From NCBI RefSeq assembly GCF_000218685.1, contig NW_006763291.1:1954308-2018307 (forward strand): 64,000 bases of DNA. Direction: 5' to 3'. Position numbers and translations under genes: made by a program. The notes under the pieces were generated by a model. That model ran no database searches. It was not told where the DNA came from and saw only the letters and a program-made list of their open reading frames with translations. The DNA comes from Serpula lacrymans var. lacrymans S7.9 (Eukaryota; Basidiomycota; Agaricomycetes; Boletales; Serpulaceae). How positions within the stretch are numbered: position 1 is the first letter of the stretch; each line of letters opens with the position of its first letter. Below, piece after piece: positions 46,063 to 59,866 of this stretch.

Positions 46063-48610
46063 TCTGATTCAGATGTATTACATTTTTTTCTATCTTTCTC
46101 GCTTGCTATTCTATCGCTACTCTTGGTACATCGTCTCTCCACAGACTACGCTCCTTTTTTCTAATTATCGTCGTTTCATGAAAGTACTTTCCTTTATTTT
46201 GTCTCGTTCTGTGTAACCATATTTTCTATGAGCGCAGTATATGAATATCATCATTCCTTTTCTTACTCGAGTAAACGATCCACTCCCTACGAACTTAGTA
46301 AAAATAGAATTCGATTTCCATTGGGCAAACATGATCATGATGTGCAAGTTCGAGTTCCACATGGACTACATAGGCCCGTGGATCTTCGCGAAGCCAAGGG
46401 ACGTACATTCAAGTTTTAAATATGCGGTCCACAAGCCCAAATTAACACTTGACATTGAACGAAGGACATATACATTCACCCTGAGAGGCGTAGCCCAAGA
46501 CACTAAAAGAGATTATCTGATCCCAGATATCGGCTCTCCCTTCCCTCGTTTCTGTTTGGGTACCGGAATCCTATTCATAGCCTGTGGTAGCGGGTTTCAA
46601 GAACTTGGAGCATGTTCATGTTCATTCCCCCTTCGAAGCCGAACAACACCTGAGAACCAAAGACGCCATAATTTTAAAAATAAAAAACATACTTGATTTA
46701 TCTTTATCGCCAAGCCGGACCACCATTTCTTCCTAATAGTTCTGTCTCTCCGGTTACTGCTTTTTTTGCCCTCATGACAATGACGCTCCCGGACCGGGGC
46801 TGAACGGGTTGAGTATGATCGACAGGATCTTGGTGCGGGCATGTTGTGGAGAGGAGTTTCGATAGAAGGAGCACTTTGATGCATCCATATGCCCATATGA
46901 ATTGAATCGGACATGCGGACAGCCAGCCTGAGGTTCAGGTTCTTGCATTACAACTTCACAGCCCCTTGTCTGTCGTCGTCTATCTCGCTCAATCGGCCAA
47001 TAAATCCATGGAGACCCTTGGCATACGGATAATACTGTACTGCCTTTTTCATAATTGAAACTGCACAGTTCTGGGAAAATAGGACGCGACATCGACGGAA
47101 GGTGTGTACAGGAAGTTGCCGAAAACTGACGGTGACGGGTGTGGTTATCCCGGAGCTAGTGCTACCTACTGCCTTGAGGTGTCGACGAGCTGGAGCACCA
47201 GACCCACGTAGGAGCGGTTTTCATCTTTCGGTTGATGCGAGGAGAATACGAGACAATGCCCTGGGTACACAGGAAAGAAGTGACCCAGTACAGTATCGCC
47301 TTTCTGCTTCTCTTGCCTGTTCGAGGGGGGGAAAAGAAGACAAGGGGGGGAGGGGGTCTCGATGAAATGGAAGGGCTGTTCGGGTGTAGATCCTTACCAT
47401 GACGGTCATATCAATGAATATCGGCACTCCGAAGCAGCCTCGAGTTGATGGTGAGCTGGATTCCTGGGGCCTCGTGGGGGGACCTGGAAGAAATGCGAGG
47501 TAAGTTTTCTAAAAGCATGAAGACCAGAAGCGCACTCCCATCATGATTATCAAGTTGATTCAAAAATTGCAAGTTTGTAACGGCGAAACTCACCGGTCAA
47601 TAAAAATAAAAAATAAAAAATCTGTTATGGTCCCCTGATGCCATTGCCATCCCCTAAACTGCGATAGCTATTTGAGACTTTATGGTTTCTTTCTTTTCTT
47701 TTCTTTTTTTGCAAGGCTTGTTGATTTGAATTGCTATGATTCGGAGTCCCGCCGGTAGTATATCGGGAAAGATAGTGATAGCTGATAGCTTTTTTGTGCC
47801 AGGGGGTGTTTTGCACTCACCAACTGGTCATGATTGCCATCAGGGGTGGTAACCGCTGACTGCACCCCGGCATATAGGCGTATCTTGCAAGATAGCGAGT
47901 TGTGCTTGAATTGCTCCCATTGATAGGAGGATAGGAGGAACGAATGGCTCCCCCATATGCCCTGCAACATCTGAGCGCCGTACCTCTTTGCAGCGAGTTA
48001 TTAAAACACATGGGTGAGTATGTTCCTAGCTAAGGTTATAAGGTCAGTATCTAGGGTACGCGACCCGATGCCCGGTACTCATTAGATCATAGATCTTAGT
48101 TTCGGCGGGGTAAAATTTTCTTTAGATATAGGCACTCACGGTTTCTCTAAAACAAATATACTCACTATTCGTCAATGAATGTCCTATTCCAGCCTATTCC
48201 ACACAAAATAAAATGGTTTCATCCCAGTTCAAGGGTCAAGATAACCAAGCGAATCGATTATTTTAATCTGATCATCCAATCTACAATCAGAGATTAATCG
48301 TACACGACCAAGTCTTCCGTTTCTTTCTATCTTTGAATAATAATAAAAAAACCCCTTCGACTTCGGGCCTCGAGGTCTGAAGGAGTGCCATGCGTCCGAG
48401 AAGTGTCATATGCCTGCACATTATAGTTACGAATAGGAGATCAATAAACCCATCGTGCCACTGTCAGATTGCTTGAGTCCATTAGATGAGATTAGGAGAG
48501 GGAAATTGCATGAAAAACGGGCCCAAGATGGAATGAGGGATAATATAACGCGGTTAATAAAATTAAAAGGAAAAAGTCCCTCCAAAAAAAGTCCAAAATA
48601 TCCAAGAAGT
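46063..48610. other. 2.5-kb intergenic stretch
   Basis: No gene could be assembled. A plus frame at 46241-46696 (151 codons) and minus frames at 46597-47092 and 47734-47970 lack recognised motifs. Low-complexity patches include a C/T-rich run at about 47683-47710 and G-rich runs at 47326-47356. A small inverted repeat (CCCCTTCGACTTCGGGCCTCGAGG region) lies near 48352-48376. Confidence 0.4.
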
Positions 48611-50458
48611 TCATGATCGCTCGGTTTCCTCCTTTGCGGCCAACCGTCGTCTTCGCCATAACGGTACAAAATCCACATTGCGAAGAAAAAGTACCGCAAT
48701 GGCATAAATGACGCCAAAAGCAACCGCCGGGGCTGTGCCAACATGATAACCCTTCACAAGCGCATTGAGAATCTGATCACTATACTGAGGATACTGAGCA
48801 TGATTATCGGCAAGTCCTAGGCCCTGGTTGACGAGCGAATCGGGGAGCTTTCCGCGCAACTGGTTCGTGAAGCTCGTCTCAAATATAGCGGTGAGGAGAG
48901 CGGTGGCGAACGTGCCTCCGAGGGTGCGGAGGAAGGAGAGGAAGCCGCTTATGCCCGCTACCTGATTGGGTTTGACTGACATGGGTCCCACTACGAGGGA
49001 GGGCTGGTAGAGTATACCAGATCCGAACCCTGTGATGACGGAAAATCCGATAACTGTTGCGGCTGGAGTAGAGCGGCCGACCAGAAACATCAGACCACTT
49101 CCAAGAGCGTAAAGAGCACCACCAACGACTCCCACGAGCCGAACCTGTCCAGTCTGAGAAAGAATGTTGGCGCCTACGACCGATGCAAAACCAAGGGATA
49201 GGATAAGTCCAAACATTTGGAGACCAGACAGAACCAGGCCGGAGTCTTTAATATCTATAAAGTAGCGAGGGAGAAAGAAGACGGAGCCGAAGTAACCTGC
49301 TCCAGTGAGAAAGTTGATGAGACAGGTGATGGGAATGTTGGGGATGCTGAATAGGCGGATGTCAACGACGGGTTGCTCTGCCACTCGTAGCTCATAATAG
49401 ACAAAGACGGGAATGAGGAGTCCCCCGACGACGAACAATGTGATAATGGGCGCGGACTGGCGGGGGAAGATTTGTGTCAATGAATTATGCCGACGATCAA
49501 TACGGATCACGGACCTTCCAGGGAAACATCTTGTTTCCCATCTCTATAGCAATGCATATCATGCTCGAGATCGCAACAGAGAGGACACAGCCTATATAAT
49601 CGACCTCTTTGAGCTGCGCGAGGAGACCTATGCTCTGCTTACGATGGGGAACAGGATAACGAAGGCTCGCTGTCCCGATAGCCAACGTAAGGCCTATGAG
49701 CATGAGAGTGATCCAGAAAATCCATCTCCAGTCAGCGTCAACAGAGAGTACGGCACCGAGCACGGGGCCAATAGCCAAACCAATGGCTGAAGCAAGATTG
49801 AAAAAACCGAGCCAGAGACCGCGTGTGTCCGGTGTAGTGAGGTCCAATATGACAATAACGCCGACGGACTGCCTACCAGCAGCACCGATTCCTTGTAGAA
49901 GCCGTGCCCCGATTAGGGAGTTCATGGACTGTTTGATAATGGTCACGTGGGTCAGAACCCGTCTCACGCGTTTCGAGCTCTGAAGAGAAGCAATTCACGT
50001 ACATTGGCGAGTCCACACCAGAGCGTCCCTGCCCCAAATATAAACATCGTGGCGTTAAATACTTTTGCACGGCCGAAAATATCACTGAATTTGCCGAGCA
50101 ATGTCTGTGTGACGGTGAAGCCGAGGAGGTAGGAGGTGGCAATCCAGTTCTGGTTTGCGAGGTCATTGAAGTCTGCGCCAATGATGTGCATGGCGGTCGT
50201 TGCGGTCGTTTCGTTGAAGTAGGCGGTGAAGTTGCCTATCCAGAGACTGAGCATGATGAGGTAGAAGTGGGGGCGCGTGACATGGACTGCAGGCTGTTGA
50301 GGGAGCGAGGAAGGCAGGGCGGGCTCAGGGGGGGACGAAGGGAAGGGAGAGTTTGGGGGTGATATGATTGGCATCTTGTCGTTCTCCTCAGCATAAGCAT
50401 CTCTATTGTAAAAGCCGGACGCGCACTGTGATAGCGTCTGGGCAGGAGATGAACTCAT
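48611..50458 (-). CDS. Major facilitator transporter, DHA2 (14-span) drug:H+ antiporter type
   Basis: Three exons (50003-50458, 49515-49928, 48611-49456) join in frame to 571 residues. A 60-residue cytosolic, proline-rich N-terminus precedes the first span (FYLIMLSLWIGNFTAYF). Family features are the GKFSDIFGRAKVF loop after span 2 (motif A), RLLQGIGAAG after the first intron, and LGFFNLASAIGLAIGPVLGA (motif C-like). About 14 hydrophobic spans are visible and a basic RRRRLAAKEE tail ends the protein. DHA2 proteins export drugs, dyes, siderophores or metabolites by proton exchange. The substrate cannot be inferred, and no biosynthetic cluster is adjacent. Confidence 0.9.
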
Positions 50459-53400
50459 GAGGGACGAGAGCGGGGAGGCATGTGTGAAAATGAAGAGTAT
50501 TAGTAGGGGGAGGAAGGATCAGGATTTGTTTCCCGCGAAAGCATGCGAGAAAGCAGGGTTGCTGAGTCGAGCTGAAAGTGATTTTGGAAGCGGAGGAGAC
50601 GGTGGAACATCGGCAGAGAGCGAGGGATGAGATAGAAAGAACGCGATCAGGATTATCACATCGAACAGACATAAACGGATCCGCGGAGGAGCGAGAGATG
50701 GAAACATGACATTTATCAAGAATCACGAATAACAAAGCGGGCACGACAAAGGATCTGTTCAGTTCTTGTTCTCGAAGCAAGCAACCGATTAGCCTCCTCA
50801 GTTAACGTTCGCCAGTCCGCGGATATCACACCTCCTGTCCTTGCTGTGGGTGGTGACAAGACGGGCTCCTTTCGGAGATACTTTCCTGTCTCGCTGCACT
50901 CCAGCCTCACGACACTCACATAAACGGCCAAATATCCCCCAGATCGCATCCTCGATGCCCACCATGGTGCGCAGATGTGCCATTGCAAGCAAGTCCAGAG
51001 CCAAATGAGAGACTGTCTGCAAAACTCACACCGGTCTCTTACGGTCACAGTGTTCCCACGCCGAGATGCCGGCCGCGGCAGGGCAGAGTGCGCCTCATCT
51101 CCTCGCGATCGTGTTCGCTATCTGCGATCTGTCCTCCAAAATGCTATATGCCGGTCATTACGTCAACAGCATGTCTCAGCTGTCACTGGCTCCACTCGCA
51201 ACTCCATCAGATAATTCTTTCTCTTTTCTGCTTTTTGTCATCTTTATCCTTGCAAGATGTGCAAGGACAACGCATGTCCCCTTCCCATATCCATCCCACT
51301 CGTGGCCGCCGCGCCTCACACCCTGATCCAATCCTGTCCATGTTACCCCCTCTATGAATGTGCACCTAGACTCTTCTCGTAAAAGGCACATATTCTCACC
51401 TGTCTTCCATTTCAAGACCCTCTCTTACATCTTGTATCACCGCCAGCACAACTCTTTGACTTCGATTGTACTCATTTTCATTATAACCGTTACTACAACT
51501 CCCTTGGCTCTCACCATAAAGCTCTTGCATGCTCTTCATTCGCCATATATCCATACCAATATCCCGTTGCCTCAATCATCTTACACGCTTCTCTGGTTGG
51601 CCCCATAAACTCTACCCCCGTGGCCATATCCATTTATTTTTATTATCGTCCTTTCTCAGCAACACAGGTGTGCGTGCAGCACATCATATTAATAGGCTTG
51701 CCCGTTTGCCGATCTCTGACAGCTTCTTCCCGCGGACGTCCAACCTGCGCCTCAGTCTATCGCTGATCACTTTCTCAAATCTAGATGCGACTCTCCCCGA
51801 GAAACACATAGACGTCCTTGACGACACCACTCCCCGTCATCTCCCACCTTAAAGCTTGTTCCATGCACTCTTCATCCGCAGTGGCGCACTCCCATGCCAC
51901 TACCCGACTGGTAGGGCCCTGAATTGACATGGCAAAGCCTCGTACTTTTAACGTGTTTGGGAACTAAGCTTAGTCCTTATTACACCACGTCCTGTCATTT
52001 CGCTCTAAATCGTGATTCTCCCCGGTTGCCTTGTCATCACTGTCGCAATTAGATTATGATACAGTTCCCGCTATGCCACTGTGTAGGTATGTGTGCCAGT
52101 GGGACGCACTTGGCGTCATCTTACCTTTTCCCATGTTTCAGCCCCGCGCCCTGACAAAGTGCGAGCGAGCGTCAGAGTCCCGATGAACCAATGAGCGGCA
52201 AAGTATTGCTCCCCGTTGTATTGCATTGGCATTGCCAACCATCATCATCAACGCATCACCCCGTCCCCATTTCCGCGAAGATGGCGTGGGTTTGTCTGGG
52301 GGAGCACTGCACGGTATATGTATTATAACCTGCACTGGTATTTTTACATGTTTTCCGCGGTCCAACATGTGCCGTCTCTTTTTTTATCGACCAAGCTATG
52401 ATACCTTGACCTCGGGGGGAGGCACTGCCACTGGCTCATTGTGTGATGCGGTACTTTTTGAATGGGGATCACTCTGAGATAACGTACGGGATCTACTGAT
52501 TGCCGCGCACGTTGTCCTTTTCGATGTTCACGACTGAACAGGCGGCGGCAACGTTAAAGGAAGTACAGCACGAGAGGCATGCTGGCCCTCTCAACCACGC
52601 TTGATGTCTGTGCATAATATATTTCCATCAAGTTTCTCGAAAGCCGACTTCTTTTCCTCGTCAGGGACCAGGCGCTTTGGCGAGTTTGCCTGCGGGCTGG
52701 GACATCCCGGTAAACATATCCAATGGTCTTGTCGTGCTTAGACCATCTCGAACGTTCTTGCTCGTTCACTTCTCACGGAACCAGCACGTGGCTCTGAATG
52801 GACAAATTTCAAACCCCGCGAATCCTGACACGGTTCGGTACCATCTGTGGACTTTTGTGTCGTTCTTCATTGATGTCCATCGGTGGTGATCCGCTTCGAA
52901 ATTTGGTACTCCTAAGAGGTGACTCTCATATAATCTAGTCAACCCACCCTAGGATCTCTTGCGATCTCGAAGCAAGGGATTTTTTCCCCAATGAGGCATG
53001 GCTGTTATCGATGGACGAAACGATGTTCTTATACCCGTTTGTTTGATAAGCCATGGAGGCAGAACAAACGTATGCGTACAGTGGTGGCCAAGATTCCGCC
53101 AGGACAGACGGACCAGACTCCTAAGAGACCGATCTCGTGCGGGCGCCGTCCTCCATCCATATCCTGTCCCATCAAAGCAGTCCCACAGGGGCCAACTTTT
53201 CCCAATGATCATGCCCGCTACGCCATCACATTTATCGAACATGTCAAAGGAAAACCATGTCGATGTGCAGTGCTTGGGGGCGCATACCGGTCTATCTGCG
53301 CCTTTTGTCATGATATCTTCTCTTCTGCGCGACACATCGAATGGAACTGTTCCATCTGGGCCTTGCCTGGTTATGGTACACGGGTACGGTCACAAGGTGG

Positions 53401-54221
53401 ATTTTGGTTTGTCATCGCCTGTTGGTGCGCTTCTCTGGTGACTTTTTAATAGATGGCTGCGCTGTCGCGTGCGCATATACACGGATTTGAAGATCTCGAG
53501 ACGTTTGTTCTAGTACGACTGACTAACTACGACTTGAGGTGTATATGAATCTCACTCATCAGTCACGTGAAATTGACCCTCTACCGAACACACAACCAAG
53601 GTGCGTTCATTCGCGCACATAACGCGGTTTCTTCTTTACGTGCCGTTGTCCCCTTTTTCCTCTCAACAGTACATGAGGCAGTGGTATTAGCGGAAAACAC
53701 GAATGATGAACACGATGAACGGACTGGCATGGCAGACATAAGAATAGAGGCGCTAATGTGTATTCTGGAACTCTCCTCCAAGGGCGCCCCGTGGCTTCCT
53801 CGCTCGGCCGTGCTCATGGCCAGCGGTTATGCATCACTAAGCTCATATCAGCGTTAACGCCATCTCGGGGCGTAAGATCAAAAAGTCCTTTATTAAATTT
53901 CTAGAAGCCATTTCGGATTTGGCCGAGTGTCAGATGAAAGAAGAAGAAAAAAGGCGGGCTTCGAGAATATATGCGATCTTTAAGATTGGGAAACCATGGA
54001 ATTTATTCACCTTTGCAGTTGTCGGCGGCGAGGTGATATACTGGATGACGAGAGTGATGGGAAGTGGACGAGAGTGGCTACTTATTCTCATGGATATAGG
54101 TCAGTCATATTTCACTTTGTGTGGTTTGGATGTTAATTGCATATTACCTCTCGGCTCCTCGACGCGATCGAACTATATTTTAATGGGACTGCTACGACAA
54201 AAGTCTGTGAGAGTCTCTTAG
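50459..54221. other. 3.7-kb stretch without a recognised gene
   Basis: The part next to 50458 is the promoter and leader of the MFS gene. Overlapping open frames of 60-150 codons occur on both strands (for example 51529-51852, 52949-53449, 53567-53857, 53919-54221), with no motif, no convincing splice partners and, at 52990-53450, three frames open at once, which argues against any one being real. An unrecognised lineage-specific gene cannot be excluded. Confidence 0.4.
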
Positions 54222-57200
54222 CTACCACGGAGCACCACGAAGACTTGGCCCTCCAGATATTGATCCACCACTCGTGAGCTACAGGACGGCCTTAGCGAAT
54301 TCAATATCTTGGCGAGTCAAAAAAGGGGAACTTACAGCAACGTTGATTTGTTTGTGCACCAGGCACAAATCTTCAGGAACAATTTAGCTTCGATCTAAAG
54401 TCCATTAAAGAGAAGAGCACAAAGGCCACTTACAATCGAGGTAGGACATAGCGGCATTGTTCTGGTCTTCAATGAGCATATCACTAAATTCGATCTCCAT
54501 ACCGTCCATGTTTTGACGTGTGATCAGCATCTTCGGGACACGGCCGCGCTGTACATAGCGATGAGCCAAAATGTTGCGCACTTGGGCTGATAGACGCGTC
54601 TGTAGGGGTGGCAGCTGAACCTAAAACAAGAAAAGCGAATTGAGCATGTCACGTCCACTCTTTCCAAAGCTCGCTTGCTCGGGATAAACGAGTACTACTG
54701 ACGGCAGAGGGGCTCAAATTTACGATGTCATCGACACCGAATAGGTCACTCAGGAGTTGTGGTGAGACACTTGATCCAATCCAAAAGATCGTGCATTCTT
54801 CGTTATCTGATTGACATAAAGTTGTGAGAAATCCTGAGCCTGGGCGCCGAATGATGAGTAACACACCGATCAGATATATGCCATGAGCTTCCATATACAT
54901 ATGACTGGTCCGCATCAGCGACGGTAATGATATGTCGCCTGCAGGATTTGGTAGGGCGATGGTTTCGTCAAGGTCATGCAGAGCGAGAAGTCGGGGATAA
55001 AGATGTTGCAGTGTGCTACGAACACCCATCGAAAGAAGCTTCTGAGCGTAATAATTGCGTACATCCGCGGACACGTTACGGCCTGGATCAAGAAGTACGA
55101 GAATTTGGAAAATGAAATGATACAGCAGGCAAAGAAGGAACGGACCTTTCAGAGGTTTAGTTTTCGATATGGCCAAGGCATATACCGGTAGTGCTCTGAA
55201 CGCCTCAGGAATAATTAACTGCAGTGTAATACGTCTTTTCTAGCGATGGACATACTCGAATAGGAAAATCTGACCTGTGAAGGTGCCGTCGAAGCCGCAC
55301 AGTTCCGTCGGTATCCAAGAAGAAGTGAAGAGCACTTTTCAGTCAACTCCTCTCTGATATGCGACATTCTACGGAAGCTCAGGTTGTATATGGCTATTGT
55401 AAAGCGTGATTCATCATCAACAGGTCAGCCTAGAGTGCCTGGGGGCAAGACTCACAGTCTCTTGCGAGATGACATACAACCGTATCCATATCTGCGTATC
55501 GAAATACCGTACCGGCCAATGACGCAACTTGAAGTGCTATGTTACACGTGCGAACGCGACGCTGTCCTGAAGTAGTCGTATATAAGACGGCACTCTGAAG
55601 GAAAGCATATTGTCGCTCGTCGAGAGTCCCAGAATGTTCTAAAGAGACCGAGATGGCTTTGTCGGAATCCATGATGCCCAATTCCAGATCAGTCACAGAA
55701 CGTTCATGAAAGTTACCGTAATGCCTCGAGACGCGAAGTCCTGAAAATGCTTGAGACCTAGGAACTGCGTACAGCGCGGCGATGGGGAACGCACCATTGG
55801 AACAACGTATACGAATCAAACAATCGTACACTGTGGTCCTTGAAAACAGACGACGCAATTGGGAATCGAGGACAATGCCGTCACGAGAAGGATCAAACCG
55901 AGGATAAAAGAAAAGTTCGCCTCCCGTCGTCGAAGTCAAGATGCCTGTCACTTGCTCAACTTAACGTTATCGCCGACAACAGACCACGTACCAATTGAAC
56001 CGACATCTATCGCTTTATTCATGCCCAGGAACATGCTAATGCCGATGCCATCCTCCGTGCACTCTTCTGCAACCTGTCTCCAGAATTGATTACGAGGCAA
56101 GAATAGTGTCTTTTCTTTGTCTGTTCCATATACGTCTGATTCACCTCCGAGTGGTTCCAGAGCACCGGGTCCTACAGTAGGCATCGTGCTCAGAAATAAC
56201 ACAATCTGCCCACCAGAATCTGCCTACATATCAACTCCATTAAGTAATCTATTGATACCGAAGGAGTAACGTTACCAGGGCCGCCAAACCACTTAGGATG
56301 GTAGAACCAAGAGCGACTTCCCGAATCAACGTATCCTCGTGACGGAGGGGCAAAGCTTCTAACAAATCTTCAATTAGACCCCTGAAAAGAAAAGAAAAAT
56401 TACGCAACCTGATGAGCTAATAATACAACTTACCGTGATTCCATCGGATTTACGAAAAGTCCTTCTTTCAATGGTACAAAGATTTCTTCCAGATCAGACA
56501 GAATTATCATACTTGCTTGTCTTAGATTTGACTGATATAAAGAGTACCTCGAACACCGTTAGCATAGAGGCACGAAACTCGTGCAAGTGACTCACTGAGA
56601 GGTTATAGAAATGTAGGGTCGTGTCAAACGATAAGATAGCAATTTGACTACCCTGAGGAAAACAAGGTTCGAATGCGAGACCGTCCTCTGTGGTGCCTCC
56701 GAATAGCATGTCCCGAAGGGAAGCGCAACAAGAGCTTAAGAATCCAGAATGCATAGCCTCAGAAGAAACATCGAAAGCGAAGACGTAATTCATAGCCTGA
56801 GGTTCCCGTGGGGTACTCCGTGGAGGCTCTAGGGAAAAATAGGATGGTGCGAGTTTCGGTGGAGGAGGTGGTGCCCAGTACTCTTTGGGTACAGCGAAAT
56901 CAACCGTTCCCTTGTTGAGTTCTGGACGCTGATAGTGGTCCAACCGCATCAGATTTGCATCCAGATTTGAGAAATAATCTTGGGAAACTGAACACGGCCC
57001 TCTGATTGTTAGGCTGATACAGTAAGCGTGAAAGATTGTGTACCTTCTGTCTCACAACCACATAAATTACATTTCCACTTGTTTCCGCCGGCTACCCATG
57101 TGCACCAAGGATTTATGTACCCTCTGCACTCCGCACAACGAGCTGGGCCTGTTTCACCACACTCGACCAGGGGAATTGCTTCTTCGCGAGAATCTTGATC

Positions 57201-57624
57201 TGCAAATGGCTGGAAAACGGCTGATAGGGGGATTTCGCATTCCCTAGCAAGATGAGAGGAGTTGGGGATGTTCCACGTAGACACGCGAACGAACTTTGGT
57301 GTTGAATTGCCTAGAACATAAATTTGATCTCGCTTGCTAGTACAGAGAGCTCATAGACAGACCTTGATCAATGGCAACAAAGTCTGTAGTTGAAAGGGGA
57401 GGATTGTTTCCAGGCATTGTCAAGTATGTTTTCCCTTCCCATTGCTCTCTGTCGGCTTCGATCGCATCTAACGGTGAAGGAATCTGACTGGGGTCTATGC
57501 GAGCGCGTAAACCTGGCAAATGGTGTCATTAGATATGGCACATTGACAGGAAGTGCAACATGCCCTTGTATGGTTCACCAGCGCTGTGCGGTGGTTGCGG
57601 AATGTGTCGTGGTTGGGCATACAT
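54222..57624 (-). CDS. SEC24: COPII coat cargo-adaptor subunit Sec24
   Basis: Sixteen exons (57564-57624, 57363-57512, 57044-57310, 56574-56987, 56434-56515, 56276-56381, 55992-56223, 55795-55944, 55456-55740, 55275-55393, 55146-55218, 54867-55082, 54703-54806, 54434-54620, 54336-54370, 54222-54278) sum to 845 residues. The protein begins [21 protein letters not shown] and ends SLRGAPW. The zinc finger [15 protein letters not shown]...CNLCGCE (C-x2-C-x17-C-x2-C), the trunk ([17 protein letters not shown]), the beta-sandwich, helical ([19 protein letters not shown]) and gelsolin domains ([10 protein letters not shown]) are all present. Sec24 with Sec23 forms the inner COPII coat and picks cargo leaving the ER. 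Intron 1 starts GCATGT (GC-AG). The junction 56515/56574 is the least certain. The short N-terminus suggests the leaner basidiomycete form. Confidence 0.93.
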
Positions 57625-58158
57625 AGAAATGACCGCTGCTTTGATGGTACAGCGCCGCTGTGGTGAGCGTTTATTCCAAACGTGTCGGCGCTGTATCCTG
57701 CCGAGCGTTATTTGCCAAAAGCTTCTGATCCAAACAACCACTGATCTGAACTGCCTTCAGCGTCTATTATCAACCTCTAAAATATGCATCTTTGATTTGC
57801 CCAGCTACTTTCTTCCAAGACGCTGTAGCGTTGCGTGGAGGTTTCTGTCGCGATGCATCTCACTTTTTCTTCTTCTGGTGAGTCATAACCGCGTGTCAAG
57901 GTGTCTTCGAGTCCAAAGAGACGCATAGTCATGTCGCATAAGCCCCGATTTAATACAGAAGGCAACCAATTAATACAAAGTGCTCTACATTATGCATACT
58001 TCGATATGTCATTCAGACCATCAAGACATTGCAAGAAACACCACGGTATGTGACTATCCTGCATAAACACAACAACTTCTGACATCTTTGAAAACCAAGC
58101 AGTCCTAAATAGACCACGACACGACTAATTTCAGAGAAAACGAAAGCTCCAGTTCTGC
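57625..58158. promoter_or_regulatory. Upstream region of SEC24
   Basis: It separates the SEC24 start from the 3' end of the next minus-strand gene. A 43-bp segment at 57705-57747 recurs with few changes at 61727-61769. No TATA box is obvious. Confidence 0.45.
57705..57747 (+). repeat. Dispersed 43-bp repeat, copy 1
   Basis: The segment runs GCGTT.TTTGCCA.AAGC.TCTGATCCAAACAA..AC..ATCT (dots are differences) and is shared with 61727-61769 in the same orientation. It lies 81 bp upstream of the SEC24 start codon. Confidence 0.6.
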
Positions 58159-59379
58159 TCAACGACTTGCAGGATGTGAAAAGTCATCATTACCAGACTT
58201 TTCACCAAATGTAGACCCACTTGAACCATCAACAATAGGCAGCTCTACCGTTTCCGGACTCGAGTATGGTGCATTCAAAAACGATGCCTGCGCGAATTGC
58301 ATAACCGACACCGCATCCATAGACCCAGACGGGTCGAAAGACGAATGTTCATCAATGGTTTCGTGATGATTCCAATTCCGTCTACTCGTCCACATTGTTG
58401 CAAAGACAACCCCCAAAATGGCCACGTAGTCATTGACAAGGAAGATGTAAGACGCAGTCGTATACGATGACCCCCATGCAAACAGGCTTATTGCGACCAA
58501 GTTTGCTATAACACTGTCCAATGATATCAGTTACAGTGCCAACATTTTCTCAAACGTTCACACTGACGGGAAAACAAAATTCTCTACAGCGATCAAAAGA
58601 GCAGCTCGAATACGTTGCAGAATACGGCCTGTGGATTTGGTAAGTCAGACGAGCCAATTTTTTACGCCCTCTTACTTACTATTTGGTGAAGTACGAGTTA
58701 TAGTCATATCACGTTGGCACTTGCGTAGATTATACAGGAAGAGTGATGAAGCGTATCTACAGGGTTATGTTAGTATCCAAGTCTATCTGTGATCTAAACA
58801 TGCTTACAGGCTGTCAAGTGTCTGCAAACAAAATTCGGTCAATGGGTAGCGTCTCTCACGACTCCAGGCGAATCCTGCAGCTAATAGGACGTTTGGACCA
58901 TTGCCACTGGCGCTGGTGAATGAATGCAAGAACATCACCAGGGCAATGAATCGACCACATTTAATCAAAACCGGCAAAGCCAAGATCTTGACCAATTTTG
59001 TTGTTGGAGTGGTGCGCACTGGATAAAATGCAAGGAGCCGGAAGACTAGGATAGAGTCAATGAAAAGGGGAGGAACCACGGAAAATGCAACAGCAGCAGT
59101 TAAAAGGCTTTTCGACGTTTGTTCGAGTGGGTATAAGATTTGTTTCGTTCCAAGAGTGGCGTTGATACTGGCTTCACAGATACCACAGCAGCAGGCTAAG
59201 ATATTAAGAATGAACACGGGGTGTCGTCTTATTTGGGGAGTGGAGAAGAAGAAGAGTGTGAGAATGAGTGGGACTAATGCTGCCCCCAAAGGAACGAGTA
59301 CCAGAATGTAGGTCAGGGATGGCTGGATAATTGCAATGTAATTGAGACCAGGCGGAGGACTTGGGAGTACATCACTCAT
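58159..59379 (-). CDS. Multi-span membrane protein, tandem copy C1
   Basis: Four exons (58808-59379, 58680-58756, 58568-58628, 58159-58513) give 354 residues starting MSDVLPSPPPGLNYIAI. About seven hydrophobic segments are visible, with HPVFILNILACCCGICEA, PPLFIDSILVFRLLAFYP and SYTTASYIFLVNDYVAILG among them, followed by a Ser-rich cytosolic tail. Layout and length resemble a fungal seven-span receptor, but I recognise no Ste2, Ste3 or other signature; it belongs to an uncharacterised agaricomycete family. The neighbouring gene C2 is a close tandem paralogue with the first three exons identical in length (572, 77 and 61 nt). Function unknown. Confidence 0.82.
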
Positions 59380-59866
59380 GTCCCTCAATACGATCCTGAT
59401 GGTGTCGCTTGAGCTGAAGTCCCATTCATGATGGTTTTCTTGAATTGCACTGCACTGGGCGTCAAAGATGATGTGGCTATTGATCATCAGTGCCTCGACA
59501 ACAAGATCAAAATCAATCACCCCTCCCCCTTTTACCCACGATGTCACAAATGATTAGTGAGTGCCTGTTATAATATTTCATTGTGCGGTCCACTCATCTC
59601 GTATATCTACACTTCTCTTCAGGGCTTTTCTCAACAAGACCACATCTCAAGCGATGTTTATAAGCCATCAATAAGTACAGAAAAAGACAAATCAGTATAC
59701 GATACTATAACTAAGATATGCCATCAGACCCTAAATACATCGTGCGGGAGACATACGGTAAGTGCCAGTGATTTTCCTACGGACACGCGAGTCAGTGTTC
59801 GAAAAACAGTTATGTATAGACGATAATCAAGCACAAGTCAGAGGCAATTGCAAAGTACATCCATCC
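59380..59866. other. Spacer between the tandem membrane-protein genes
   Basis: This is the 5' flank of C1 and 3' flank of C2. An in-frame extension of C1 upstream to about 59547 lacks an ATG. A TATAAAC at 59656-59662 (minus strand) is 277 bp from the C1 start, so a longer leader is possible. Confidence 0.4.

Noticed and set aside
45725..46216. 163-codon plus-strand open frame overlapping the end of the NUM1-like gene
   Set aside because: The main frame continues the PH-domain exon with the expected composition; this one is an overlapping shadow that runs into the 3' flank.
46241..46696. 151-codon plus-strand open frame after the NUM1-like gene
   Set aside because: No recognised motif, no promoter or splice context, and it lies where the 3' untranslated region is expected.
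52990..53450. Candidate gene of about 150 codons
   Set aside because: Two plus frames and one minus frame are open over the same bases with no motif; this is expected of stop-poor sequence rather than a gene.
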